Source: Vallitalea sp. (GTDB lineage: Bacteria > Bacillota > Clostridia > Lachnospirales > Vallitaleaceae). From it: DNA of 64,000 bases. The notes under the pieces were generated by a model. That model did no database searches, was not told where the DNA came from, and worked only from the letters and a program-made list of their open reading frames with translations. The translations under genes and the position numbers were made by a program. The stretch is taken from positions 1 to 64,000 of the forward strand of contig JAOARM010000045.1 of assembly GCA_025210515.1 (NCBI GenBank). Reading direction: 5' to 3'. Positions 56,373-64,000 of this stretch are shown piece after piece (positions within the stretch are counted from its first letter, which is position 1; each line of letters starts with the position of its first letter).

Positions 56373-58106
56373 TTATTTAACATTAATCAATAAATTACCT
56401 TCTAGATTATTTATTATTATTTTATTATCTTTTCCAATTTCACCTTGTATATTAATAAATTCTATTGTAAATTCAACATATTCATTTTCAACATTATATA
56501 AAAGTTGTTTATCTAATCTCTTTTCATCAGTATATAATTCATTACTTAATTCACCAATTATATCTGTTATATACTTACTGATTAAAACTCTATTTTCTTT
56601 CTTTATTTCAATTTTATCATCAATTAGTGATATACTTACATTAATAGGTTTTTTATCAATAACTATGGATTTATTATTATAGTTTTCAACTAAAAAGCGA
56701 GCTATATAATCAACGTTAGAAGTATCCATCATTTTATTATATAAATTATAATAATATGTTATATATTGTCTATCATCTCTAATATACTTATTATATTGAA
56801 ATCCAAGTAATTCATCCATGTTCTCTAATTTGAAATCTTTTGGAAAAACACTTATTTCATCTAGGGCATCATATCTGTCAAAATACCTAATGATATTAAT
56901 AATATTTTTTTGTTCTCTTTTATCTAAATCTTTTCTTGCAATAATTTTATTATGTTCAATCATATTATATTTTTCAAGTAGACCTTCTAGTCTATTATTC
57001 TGACTAGCAAAACTAATTTCAAAACCATTTATAGGTCCAAATGCAGACAATATTATTAAAACCATTGCTGTAATTATTGTTGAAATATTTTTTGATTTCA
57101 CCTTAAAAATATGATATCCCATAGATAGTAAAAACCAAATTCCACAAGCCAATACATAATATCTAAGCAAAGTAAATGAAAATGCATTTATTCTTATAGT
57201 TATTGTAATAAAAAACATTATTAATGGAACTAGAAATATATAAGGAAAATATCTTTTATATTTACTTAAATAATAATTCTCATTACCTATTTCAGCTACA
57301 ACAAATAGTAGTAAAACACTAATTATCCCATACCATAATACTAAATGCCCTATAATCCCTTGTGGCCATTGCCATTTTATTAATATTCTAATAAAATATG
57401 CGTATAATACAACTGTATAGGCTAACTGTAACGGAATAACTATATACATAAAAAGAACTTTTAATACTTTTGGATAATTCTTAGTAGATATTGAATTTTC
57501 TCTTCTAGGTATTTGTCCTAGAAAAAAGATAACACCAAATATTCCTATAGCTATTAACAATAAATCAAAATAGATGATTTCATTCATATATAGATCAAAA
57601 AGACTGTTAACGCTAAAAACTAGTGCCATTAATCCTAAGTAAAGAACAAAAGTATATAGATATGTGATAACAAAAGATACGAACAATTGCACACAATATA
57701 TTGAATAATATTTTCTATTATAAAAATATGGTATTATAGTAAATAATAAATACAAACATAATGACGCACTTATATATCTAATAGTAAATTGATTGTCTAA
57801 GTTCTCTGGCAATAAGAAATATATAACAATTCCTAATAATATTAATAACACATCTATTCCGTACAAAAATAATTTTCTAAACTCAAATCGTTCATATATT
57901 AACTTAATACTAGCTGATATAGGTACTCCTAATGCTATAACTAATAATACTTTTGTGAGATTATCTTCATATGTATTACTATGATTTAGTACAATACCAA
58001 TTATGACCATTATACTAGATAAAATTATAGTTTCTGGAAATCTCTCAATACTAGTTCTAATATAAGATATTACTATGTTTATTATCTTCTTAACTTTTCT
58101 TATCAT
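56373..58106 (-). CDS. DUF4153-type multi-spanning membrane protein
   Basis: The 577-residue protein has about twelve hydrophobic helices in residues 1-370, followed by a soluble C-terminal domain of about 200 residues (from SFASQNNRLEGLLEKYN). This layout and motifs such as LGLMALVFSVNSLFDL match DUF4153/DUF4173 membrane proteins of Firmicutes, whose function is unknown. The start is ATG 58106, 8 bases after GGCGGTG, rather than a GTG at 58115. It is separated from the PTS operon by a strong terminator. Confidence 0.75.
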   Translation of the reverse strand: MIRKVKKIINIVISYIRTSIERFPETIILSSIMVIIGIVLNHSNTYEDNLTKVLLVIALGVPISASIKLIYERFEFRKLFLYGIDVLLILLGIVIYFLLPENLDNQFTIRYISASLCLYLLFTIIPYFYNRKYYSIYCVQLFVSFVITYLYTFVLYLGLMALVFSVNSLFDLYMNEIIYFDLLLIAIGIFGVIFFLGQIPRRENSISTKNYPKVLKVLFMYIVIPLQLAYTVVLYAYFIRILIKWQWPQGIIGHLVLWYGIISVLLLFVVAEIGNENYYLSKYKRYFPYIFLVPLIMFFITITIRINAFSFTLLRYYVLACGIWFLLSMGYHIFKVKSKNISTIITAMVLIILSAFGPINGFEISFASQNNRLEGLLEKYNMIEHNKIIARKDLDKREQKNIINIIRYFDRYDALDEISVFPKDFKLENMDELLGFQYNKYIRDDRQYITYYYNLYNKMMDTSNVDYIARFLVENYNNKSIVIDKKPINVSISLIDDKIEIKKENRVLISKYITDIIGELSNELYTDEKRLDKQLLYNVENEYVEFTIEFINIQGEIGKDNKIIINNLEGNLLINVK

Positions 58107-58202
58107 AAAACACACCGCCTTATCATATAATTAGTAATTGATTATTAATAGTATTTTATACATTAAATAGAAATATTATTATATACATAATATCATAAAA
58201 AC

Positions 58203-58251
58203 AACTCCTTTTCATACAAGTAAAACATTTACTTTATAATAAAAAGGAGTT
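58203..58251 (-). terminator. Terminator of the PTS operon
   Basis: On the minus strand AACTCCTTTT pairs with AAAAGGAGTT, with an inner short hairpin, and is followed by TTTTTAT. It lies downstream of the propeller-protein stop at 58280. Confidence 0.82.
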
Positions 58252-58279
58252 AGTATATTTAATATAATCTTATTTAATT

Positions 58280-59308
58280 TTATTTTATAATTTCATATAT
58301 TGCAACTTGCCCTATTTGTCTATTAGCAGCTAATATCACATCTTTATCTTCTAGATTAATTACAGATATATTACTTGGACCACCAACATTATCTATTAAC
58401 GTCTTTGAAATTATACCTATTTCTTCATTATATTGATAACAGATAACTTCTTGCTTTCCTTTTCTTCCACCAATAATAAATGATTTTTCTCCTGCTAAAG
58501 TACCGCCCCAAACTACATGTCCAAATTCATATGTATGATTGCATACAATTTTCCATTCTCCATCTACATTTTTATATATTTTTCCATCTTCTCCATGAAA
58601 AGGCTCAATAGTTGCAATTTCTAACTCTCCATCATTGTCAATATCGCATATAGCCATATCGCTTACTGGACAACTAAGTAGTTGTTCTGTTTCCCATTTT
58701 CCATCTTGCTTTTCTGGTACATATATAACATAAGCTCCTTCTTGGGCAGTAACAAAAAAAGCTTTTCTTCCATTCCATTCACCTGCACAGAAACCATGAT
58801 GCTTAGTTAATCCATCAATAACTGTAGTTAATTCAAACTCTTTAGTGATATCATCATTCATTTTTCCTATTACAGCTCTACCAGGCTTTGACCAATCATC
58901 TTTATACTCTTTATCGTCACATAAAATACCACCAATAAAATACAATTCATCTTCTATTAGAAATAGATCAAAGCGATGTAAATATGGAATTGTCATAATA
59001 GGAGTAATTGTCCATTTTCCATCAATATCACATTTTCCATGTACTATCTGAGATTCTTTTGAATTAAAAGTTGGAAAAAACTTTTGTGTGGCTACAAATT
59101 CATTTTTCCTATTAGGAACTGGTATTATATTCATTGTACCACCTGGCTTATCCCATATCACAGAACTTTCTTTGGTTACTGCATTATAAGCTATACATGA
59201 GGTATGCCCTTCTGATGCAACGATATAAGTTAACTCATCATTAACTTCCATAATACATGTTGCATAAGCTCTCTCTAATTCACCTAATACTTCTTTTCTA
59301 ATTTTCAT
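58280..59308 (-). CDS. Cytosolic FG-GAP/VCBS-like beta-propeller protein of the PTS operon
   Basis: The 342-residue protein has no signal peptide. It contains repeated propeller blades with DNDG-type calcium loops (ICDIDNDGELEIATIEPFHGEDGKIYKN), a feature of FG-GAP/VCBS domains. No catalytic motif is recognisable. Its ATG overlaps the enzyme I stop by 4 bases, so it is translated with ptsI as last gene of the ascorbate-type PTS operon. A sugar-phosphate lactonase or epimerase role is possible but only inferred from location. Confidence 0.7.
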   Translation of the reverse strand: MKIRKEVLGELERAYATCIMEVNDELTYIVASEGHTSCIAYNAVTKESSVIWDKPGGTMNIIPVPNRKNEFVATQKFFPTFNSKESQIVHGKCDIDGKWTITPIMTIPYLHRFDLFLIEDELYFIGGILCDDKEYKDDWSKPGRAVIGKMNDDITKEFELTTVIDGLTKHHGFCAGEWNGRKAFFVTAQEGAYVIYVPEKQDGKWETEQLLSCPVSDMAICDIDNDGELEIATIEPFHGEDGKIYKNVDGEWKIVCNHTYEFGHVVWGGTLAGEKSFIIGGRKGKQEVICYQYNEEIGIISKTLIDNVGGPSNISVINLEDKDVILAANRQIGQVAIYEIIK

Positions 59309-61032
59309 ATGACCTGCTCCTTTTTACAATTTTCCAAAACATTATCCATATAATTTATAATCTCATCAGAGGTATTTAATTCAAGTACATTTCCAAGTAC
59401 TTTTTCCATATCAGCTAGAGATACTTTTCTAATTAAATCTTTGATAACAGGTATTGAGCTAGCACTCATACTAAATTCGTCTAATCCCATAGCAAGTAAA
59501 ATCAATGCGGCTCTTTCATCACTGGCCAATTCTCCGCACATACCAGTTTTAATTCCTGCTGAATGAGAAGCATCAATTACTGTTTTTATGCTTTTTAATA
59601 CAGCTGGATGTAAAGAATTATATAATTTACTAATTGATTCATTTCCTCTATCCACTGCTAAGGTATACTGAGTCAAATCATTAGTACCTATGCTAAAGAA
59701 ATCAACTTCTTTAGCCATCTTATCAGCTAACATAACAGCAGAAGGGGTTTCAATCATTATTCCTATCTTAATTTCATCATTAAATAGAATGCCCTCTGAC
59801 TTTAATTCATTTTTACATAATTTAATTATCTCTTTAACTTGTCTTATTTCTTCTATTGAAATTATCATTGGTATCATAAAGCTAATGTTACCATAATGAC
59901 TAGCTCTAAGTACTGCTCTAATCTGAGTTTTAAATATGTCTATATTATCAAGACACATACGCACAGCTCTCCATCCTAAAAATGGATTAAGTTCTTCAGG
60001 AAACTGGAAATATGGCAGTCCTTTATCTCCACCAATATCAAGTGTTCTTATAATTACCTCTTTATCTTCCATCTTTTCACATACAGTTTTATAATGATTA
60101 AATTGTTCTTCTTCTGTAGGAAATTCTTTTCCATCCATATATATAAATTCTGTTCTATAAAGTCCTATTCCCTCAGCACCATTTTTAATAACTTTATCCA
60201 TATCTTTTACTGTACCGATGTTTGCGTATAACTCAACTTCATGACCATCTTTTGTTATTGCTTTTAACTCTTTGATGGCTTCTAATTTCTTTTTATCTTC
60301 TTCTAGATCTTGTTTTATTATTTTATAACAATCTATAACATCATCAGATGGATTAATAATCATTTCACCTTTAATAGCATCTACTATTATTGTGTCATTA
60401 TTATTAATCATTGATAAGCAATTATTACATCCTACTATAGCAGGAATTTCTAATGTTCTAGCCATTATTGCTGTATGAGACGTTTGCCCCCCTACTTCTG
60501 TAATAAATCCTAAAACTTTATTAGTATCCATTGTTGCAGTATCAGATGGAACTAAATCATTAGCAATAACTATAACTTCATTTTCTAGATTTTGAAGAGA
60601 TTGTATAGTTTTCCCTAATATATTGTATAAAAGTCTCTGTCCAACATCTCGAACATCTGAAGCTCTTTCTCTCATATATTCACTATCTAAACTTTCAAAT
60701 ATAGTAGAAATCTCTTCAATAGCTTCTCTTAATGCAATTTCTACTCTTATCTTATTTTCTGTTATCTTGTTAATAACACTTTCTTCTAAAGCAGGGTCAT
60801 CTAACATAGTTAAATGTGCATGGAAAACAGCTGCTTTTTCTTCTCCCAATGTTTTTGTAGCTCTTTTTATTACTTCTGTTAATTGAATTCTAGTTATATC
60901 TTTTCCACTATTGAATTTATCTATTTCTATATTAATATCATTAGTGTTTGATTTATCTAATTCTATTTCATCTTGTGAATATACATAAGCTTTCCCTATA
61001 GCTATACCTTTAGATGCAATTATACCTTTCAT
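59305..61032 (-). CDS. ptsI: PTS enzyme I (phosphoenolpyruvate-protein phosphotransferase)
   Basis: The 575-residue enzyme transfers phosphate from PEP to HPr. Key motifs: the phospho-histidine GGQTSHTAIMARTLEIPAIVG, KGLPYFQFPEELNPFLGWRAVRMCL, GTNDLTQYTLAVDRGNE, and the C-terminal active-site CGELASDERAA. I place the start at ATG 61032 (MKGIIASKG) since AGGAGG lies 8 bases upstream; longer readings to 61122 lack conservation. It is embedded in the Ula-like operon with its own HPr, so it may be a dedicated rather than a housekeeping enzyme I. Confidence 0.93.
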   Translation of the reverse strand: MKGIIASKGIAIGKAYVYSQDEIELDKSNTNDINIEIDKFNSGKDITRIQLTEVIKRATKTLGEEKAAVFHAHLTMLDDPALEESVINKITENKIRVEIALREAIEEISTIFESLDSEYMRERASDVRDVGQRLLYNILGKTIQSLQNLENEVIVIANDLVPSDTATMDTNKVLGFITEVGGQTSHTAIMARTLEIPAIVGCNNCLSMINNNDTIIVDAIKGEMIINPSDDVIDCYKIIKQDLEEDKKKLEAIKELKAITKDGHEVELYANIGTVKDMDKVIKNGAEGIGLYRTEFIYMDGKEFPTEEEQFNHYKTVCEKMEDKEVIIRTLDIGGDKGLPYFQFPEELNPFLGWRAVRMCLDNIDIFKTQIRAVLRASHYGNISFMIPMIISIEEIRQVKEIIKLCKNELKSEGILFNDEIKIGIMIETPSAVMLADKMAKEVDFFSIGTNDLTQYTLAVDRGNESISKLYNSLHPAVLKSIKTVIDASHSAGIKTGMCGELASDERAALILLAMGLDEFSMSASSIPVIKDLIRKVSLADMEKVLGNVLELNTSDEIINYMDNVLENCKKEQVI

Positions 61033-61055
61033 TCTTAACCTCCTCATTATATGAA

Positions 61056-61943
61056 CTAATTTTGTCCATAGTATACATTTTCCCCATGAAAACCTCCTTG
61101 ATTCATTTTGTCTAATGCCCAATATCTAGCTTCTTTTATTTCTTGTATAGCTTCTTCAATAGTATATTCTTTGTTGTTATCCGCCCACATTTCTATTAGA
61201 AAAGGTCCTTTATAACTTATATGTTTTAAAGTATTAAACAACTTAACAAAATCAACTGTACCTTCTCCAAAAGGTACGCATTTAAAGATGCCTGGTTTAG
61301 TATCTTTTATATGTATAGCTACAATATGTTTTTTTCCAAGTTGTAGTTCATCACTTGGATTACTTGTCCACCTACTTAAATTGCCAAGGTCTGGATATAC
61401 TTTTAACCAAGGAGAATTAATTAAGTCAATATATTCTTTTGCTCTAGTTATTGTTCCGATAAACTCTGTATCCATAATCTCAATAGCTAACATAACAGAT
61501 GCTCTAGATGCCCATTCTACTGATTGTTTAAGTCCTTCAATAAATCTCTGTTTAGTTTCATTATCAGCTTTTTCATAGTACACATCATAACCTGCTAATT
61601 GTATAATTCTAATATCTAAATCAAGTGCAAATTGTATTGCTTTTTCCATTATTTCATATGCATTATTTTTAGTTGGTATATCTCTACTACCAAAAGGGAA
61701 ACGTCTATGACCACTTAGACACATACTAGAAATTCTAATATCATGTTTTGATGCAAGATTTCTTAGATTATTTCGTTCTTCTTGTGACCAATCAAGTCTT
61801 TCTAATCTTTCATCACTTTCATCAATTGATATTTCTATATAATCAAATCCTGCTTCTTTAGCTGCAATGAATTTTTCTTCCCAGCTAAACGCATTAGGAA
61901 GTGCTTTTTCATAAATTCCAAAAGGTATTTTCTTCAAGTTCAT
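61056..61943 (-). CDS. L-ribulose-5-phosphate 3-epimerase-type xylose isomerase family protein (UlaE-like)
   Basis: The 295-residue TIM-barrel protein has IPFGIYEKALPNAFSWEEKFIAAKEAGFDYIEISIDESDERLERLDW and SMCLSGHRRFPFGSRD, closely matching L-xylulose/L-ribulose 5-phosphate 3-epimerases (UlaE/SgbU). Metal ligands are the glutamates and histidines in AIEIMDTEF, YPDLGNLS and HIKDT. It converts a pentulose phosphate in ascorbate-type catabolism. I start at ATG 61943 because AGGAGG lies just upstream; 61979 has none. Confidence 0.88.
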   Translation of the reverse strand: MNLKKIPFGIYEKALPNAFSWEEKFIAAKEAGFDYIEISIDESDERLERLDWSQEERNNLRNLASKHDIRISSMCLSGHRRFPFGSRDIPTKNNAYEIMEKAIQFALDLDIRIIQLAGYDVYYEKADNETKQRFIEGLKQSVEWASRASVMLAIEIMDTEFIGTITRAKEYIDLINSPWLKVYPDLGNLSRWTSNPSDELQLGKKHIVAIHIKDTKPGIFKCVPFGEGTVDFVKLFNTLKHISYKGPFLIEMWADNNKEYTIEEAIQEIKEARYWALDKMNQGGFHGENVYYGQN

Positions 61944-62060
61944 AATTAAGCCTCCTACAACAAATAAGCTGTCAAACAATCCATTTAACTTTCTTAGAAA
62001 AAATTATTTCTCTTAGATATTGTTATAAAAATGTATTGATAGACAGCTTAATTTTATTGT

Positions 62061-62501
62061 TTATTTATCAAAAACTTCAAGTATATCTTTTACATTCTGT
62101 GCCTTCAATGCCTTATTATAATTATCTTCATCTGATAACACTTCAGCTAATTGACCTAGAACTTCAATATGTTTACCATCTTCTTTACAAGATAAAACGA
62201 TAATTAATGAAGCTAAATTCTCATCATTATTTGTAAAAGATACTGGTTCTTCTAGCTTCAATACACTAAGTCCAATTTCTAATGAACCTGCTTCTGGTCT
62301 AGCATGTGGCATTGCAATCATTGGAGCAATGATTATATATGGACCAAACTCATCAACACTCTGTATCATAGCTTCTACATATCCCTCAGTTATTTTACCT
62401 TGTTCAAGCATTGGTTTTGAAGCTATTTTTATTGCTTCACGCCAGTTAGGTACTGATTTCATACATTGAACTACGTCTTTAGTAATTGTATTTGTTATCA
62501 T
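62061..62501 (-). CDS. PTS EIIA component, ascorbate/mannitol type (UlaC-like)
   Basis: The 146-residue EIIA has the phosphorylation-site histidine in MIAMPHARPEAGSLEIGLSVLKL (H66) and the family VLSCKEDGKHIEVLGQLAEVL. It passes phosphate from HPr to the IIB subunit, which is not in the window. It is located between ulaG-like and ulaE-like genes. The 117-base gap to the next gene has possible weak stem sequences (AAGCTGTC/GACAGCTT). Confidence 0.9.
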   Translation of the reverse strand: MITNTITKDVVQCMKSVPNWREAIKIASKPMLEQGKITEGYVEAMIQSVDEFGPYIIIAPMIAMPHARPEAGSLEIGLSVLKLEEPVSFTNNDENLASLIIVLSCKEDGKHIEVLGQLAEVLSDEDNYNKALKAQNVKDILEVFDK

Positions 62502-62519
62502 AATATCATCTCCTGTTTA

Positions 62520-63584
62520 TTATAGAAGGGATTTAAAAGGTAAATCTGGCTCTATTGTAAAGGCATCATGAAAACCTCTATCATACATATATTGCAACTT
62601 ATCTTTATCGTTAGGATAAGTAAATTTACCACCAACTTCCCATATGAATGGTTTAAATGTATACTCTAATCTATGTTTTCTCATATTCCATAAAGTTAAT
62701 ATTTCATTAGGATCAGCTTTGAAGTTCGTCCATATATCATGATGGAAAGGAATTATAACTTTTGTTTTTAATGATTCTGCCATTCTTAATATATCACTTG
62801 CTGTTAATTTATCTGTCATACCTCTTGGATTTTCACCAAAAGAACCTAGTGCAACGTCAACTTCATTTTCATTACCGTGTTTTGCAAAATAATTAGAGTA
62901 ATGAGAATCTCCACTATGATATAGATTACCTCCAGGTGTTTTAATAAGATAATTAACTGCTAGTAAATCCATGTCTTGTGGCATTTTGTCTTTCAAAACA
63001 TTACCTGGCTTTGTAGTAACTAGTTCAGTACGATCAAATGAATCAAGAGCAACAATTTCTGTATCTTTTATCTTAACAACGTCACCTGGTTTTACAACAA
63101 TACAACGATTAGCTGGAACTCCCCAGCTTATCCATAAATCAACACAAGCTTGTGGTCCAATAAAAGGTACATCTTCTGAACAATTCTGTAAAACAGCAGC
63201 CGCAACATTAATGTCAATATGATCTCCGTGATCATGAGTAGCTAGTACAGCATCTAGCTCCTTAATTGCAAATGGATCAATTACACATGGAACGTTTCTA
63301 AGATTAGGTTGTAATGCTACGCAACCAATCATTCTTTGATGTTGGTGTTCTTTTCTCATTAACTCATTACCATGCGTTCTTTTACCACTCTTAACCCATA
63401 AGTCAATAAGAATATTAGTATTTCCTTCTGTTTTCACCCATATACCTGTACATCCTAACCACCACATTGCAAATGTTCCAGGTTTTACTTCTTCTCTTTC
63501 AATTTCTTCATTCAACCAAGTTCCCCACTCTGGAAAATTAGATAATATCCAAGATTCTCTTGTTACATTATTAATTTCATTCAT
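62520..63584 (-). CDS. L-ascorbate-6-phosphate lactonase (UlaG-like)
   Basis: The 354-residue metallo-beta-lactamase-fold hydrolase has the metal motif [27 protein letters not shown] and [10 protein letters not shown], as in UlaG. UlaG opens the lactone ring of ascorbate 6-phosphate. Together with UlaC- and UlaE-like neighbours it marks an L-ascorbate-type pathway. The length equals E. coli UlaG. It lies 18 bases before the EIIA gene. Confidence 0.93.
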   Translation of the reverse strand: MNEINNVTRESWILSNFPEWGTWLNEEIEREEVKPGTFAMWWLGCTGIWVKTEGNTNILIDLWVKSGKRTHGNELMRKEHQHQRMIGCVALQPNLRNVPCVIDPFAIKELDAVLATHDHGDHIDINVAAAVLQNCSEDVPFIGPQACVDLWISWGVPANRCIVVKPGDVVKIKDTEIVALDSFDRTELVTTKPGNVLKDKMPQDMDLLAVNYLIKTPGGNLYHSGDSHYSNYFAKHGNENEVDVALGSFGENPRGMTDKLTASDILRMAESLKTKVIIPFHHDIWTNFKADPNEILTLWNMRKHRLEYTFKPFIWEVGGKFTYPNDKDKLQYMYDRGFHDAFTIEPDLPFKSLL

Positions 63585-63602
63585 AATTATTCCCCCTTTT
63601 GT

Positions 63603-63863
63603 CTATTCTTCCAAGTTCTGAATAAAATCTACAATAGCTGTCATAGCTTCTTCTTCATCTTCTCCATCAATTCTTATAGTAACTTCTACTCCTTTGTTAA
63701 GTCCTAGAGCCAAAATATTAAGAATGCTTTTTGCGTTAGCAACTTTTTCTTTCTTAATTACTTCAATTTTACTTTTGTATTTCATACATAGCTTAACTAA
63801 CATATCAGCAGGTCTTGCATGAATACCTGTATCATTAATAATCTTTACATTTTGCTCTAACAT
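63603..63863 (-). CDS. HPr-type phosphocarrier protein
   Basis: The 87-residue protein has the HPr active-site histidine in NDTGIHARPADMLV (H15) and the regulatory serine in NAKSILNILALG (S46), so it may be both PEP- and HprK-phosphorylated. I start at ATG 63863 with GAGAGGAAGAG upstream; longer reading to 63902 adds a non-conserved leader. It appears to begin the PTS operon within this window, 18 bases before the ulaG-like gene. Confidence 0.9.
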   Translation of the reverse strand: MLEQNVKIINDTGIHARPADMLVKLCMKYKSKIEVIKKEKVANAKSILNILALGLNKGVEVTIRIDGEDEEEAMTAIVDFIQNLEE

Positions 63864-64000
63864 GTATCTCTTCCTCTCCAATATCAATATTATTTTACTC
63901 AATCAGCATCATTTTTGTATGAAATTTTGTTCACTAAATCTAATTTATTGAATTTAATTTCTATCTTGTGCTCATAATATCATGAGAAACTTATATAGTC
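63864..64000 (-). promoter_or_regulatory. Upstream region of the PTS operon, cut by the window edge
   Basis: No gene is seen in these 137 bases, so the operon promoter or the end of an upstream gene lies here or beyond. A small palindrome, CTCAT-AATATC-ATGAG at 63971-63986, is a candidate operator. The rest is AT-rich. Confidence 0.4.

Overview
The window is AT-rich DNA with strong AGGAGG-type ribosome binding sites, clostridial-type transporters, a spore photoproduct lyase and an oxygen-sensitive purine pathway that needs molybdenum and probably selenium. It fits an anaerobic, spore-forming member of the Clostridia (Lachnospirales/Vallitalea-like is a guess; the genus cannot be fixed from this window).

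Region 1 (1-6,980) is a decaying integrated element. It holds an IS21-type transposase with a frameshift, running off the left edge; phage portal and gp7 head-morphogenesis remnants with nonsense and frameshift lesions; and an apparently intact type II restriction-modification module (XRE control protein, HNH endonuclease and two SPPF/SPPY methyltransferases, one with its own N-terminal HTH). It stops at a 3' half of tRNA-Leu(CAA) followed by a terminator, the usual footprint of integration into a tRNA gene. Region 2 (7,100-9,930) has a HAM1/RdgB-type pyrophosphatase gene broken by one stop codon, a nitroreductase, and a cyclic-di-GMP-I riboswitch ahead of a secreted protein with an RsgI-like domain and an Asp/Ser/Thr repeat.

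Region 3 (9,930-33,600) is a large anaerobic purine (guanine/xanthine/urate) catabolic cluster. One arm on the minus strand carries ygeY, ygeW, a three-subunit molybdenum hydroxylase, a TrpB-like PLP enzyme, hydA, a threonine-synthase-like PLP enzyme and guanine deaminase. A plus-strand arm carries ssnA, ygfK and a fused molybdenum hydroxylase. A minus-strand maturation arm carries an XdhC-family protein, yqeC, mocA and yqeB. A YheO-type PAS/HTH regulator sits between the first two arms. No canonical YgeX, carbamate kinase or purine permease is present. Four copies of an elaborate structured repeat (outer stem plus two hairpins with AGGAC-type loops) occur only in this cluster. The hydA 3' end and trailer hold a 167-base stretch with no C on the coding strand, including G-quadruplex-type G runs.

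Region 4 (33,700-37,460) holds splB, an AraC regulator and an iron-type alcohol dehydrogenase. Region 5 (37,495-47,580) is a sugar catabolic operon (ribose-type ABC importer, FGGY kinase, DeoC-like aldolase, iron-type alcohol dehydrogenase, mutarotase-like protein) with a GntR regulator; matching palindromes upstream of the operon and of gntR predict the operator. Region 6 (47,700-58,110) holds an ABC-2 exporter with an ArsR-type regulator, a glycerophosphodiesterase, a chemoreceptor, a glutathione peroxidase-OhrR pair with a candidate OhrR box, and two poorly characterised proteins. Region 7 (58,280-64,000) is an ascorbate-type (Ula-like) PTS operon with its own HPr and enzyme I plus a cytosolic FG-GAP-like propeller protein; the IIB and IIC components are not in the window.
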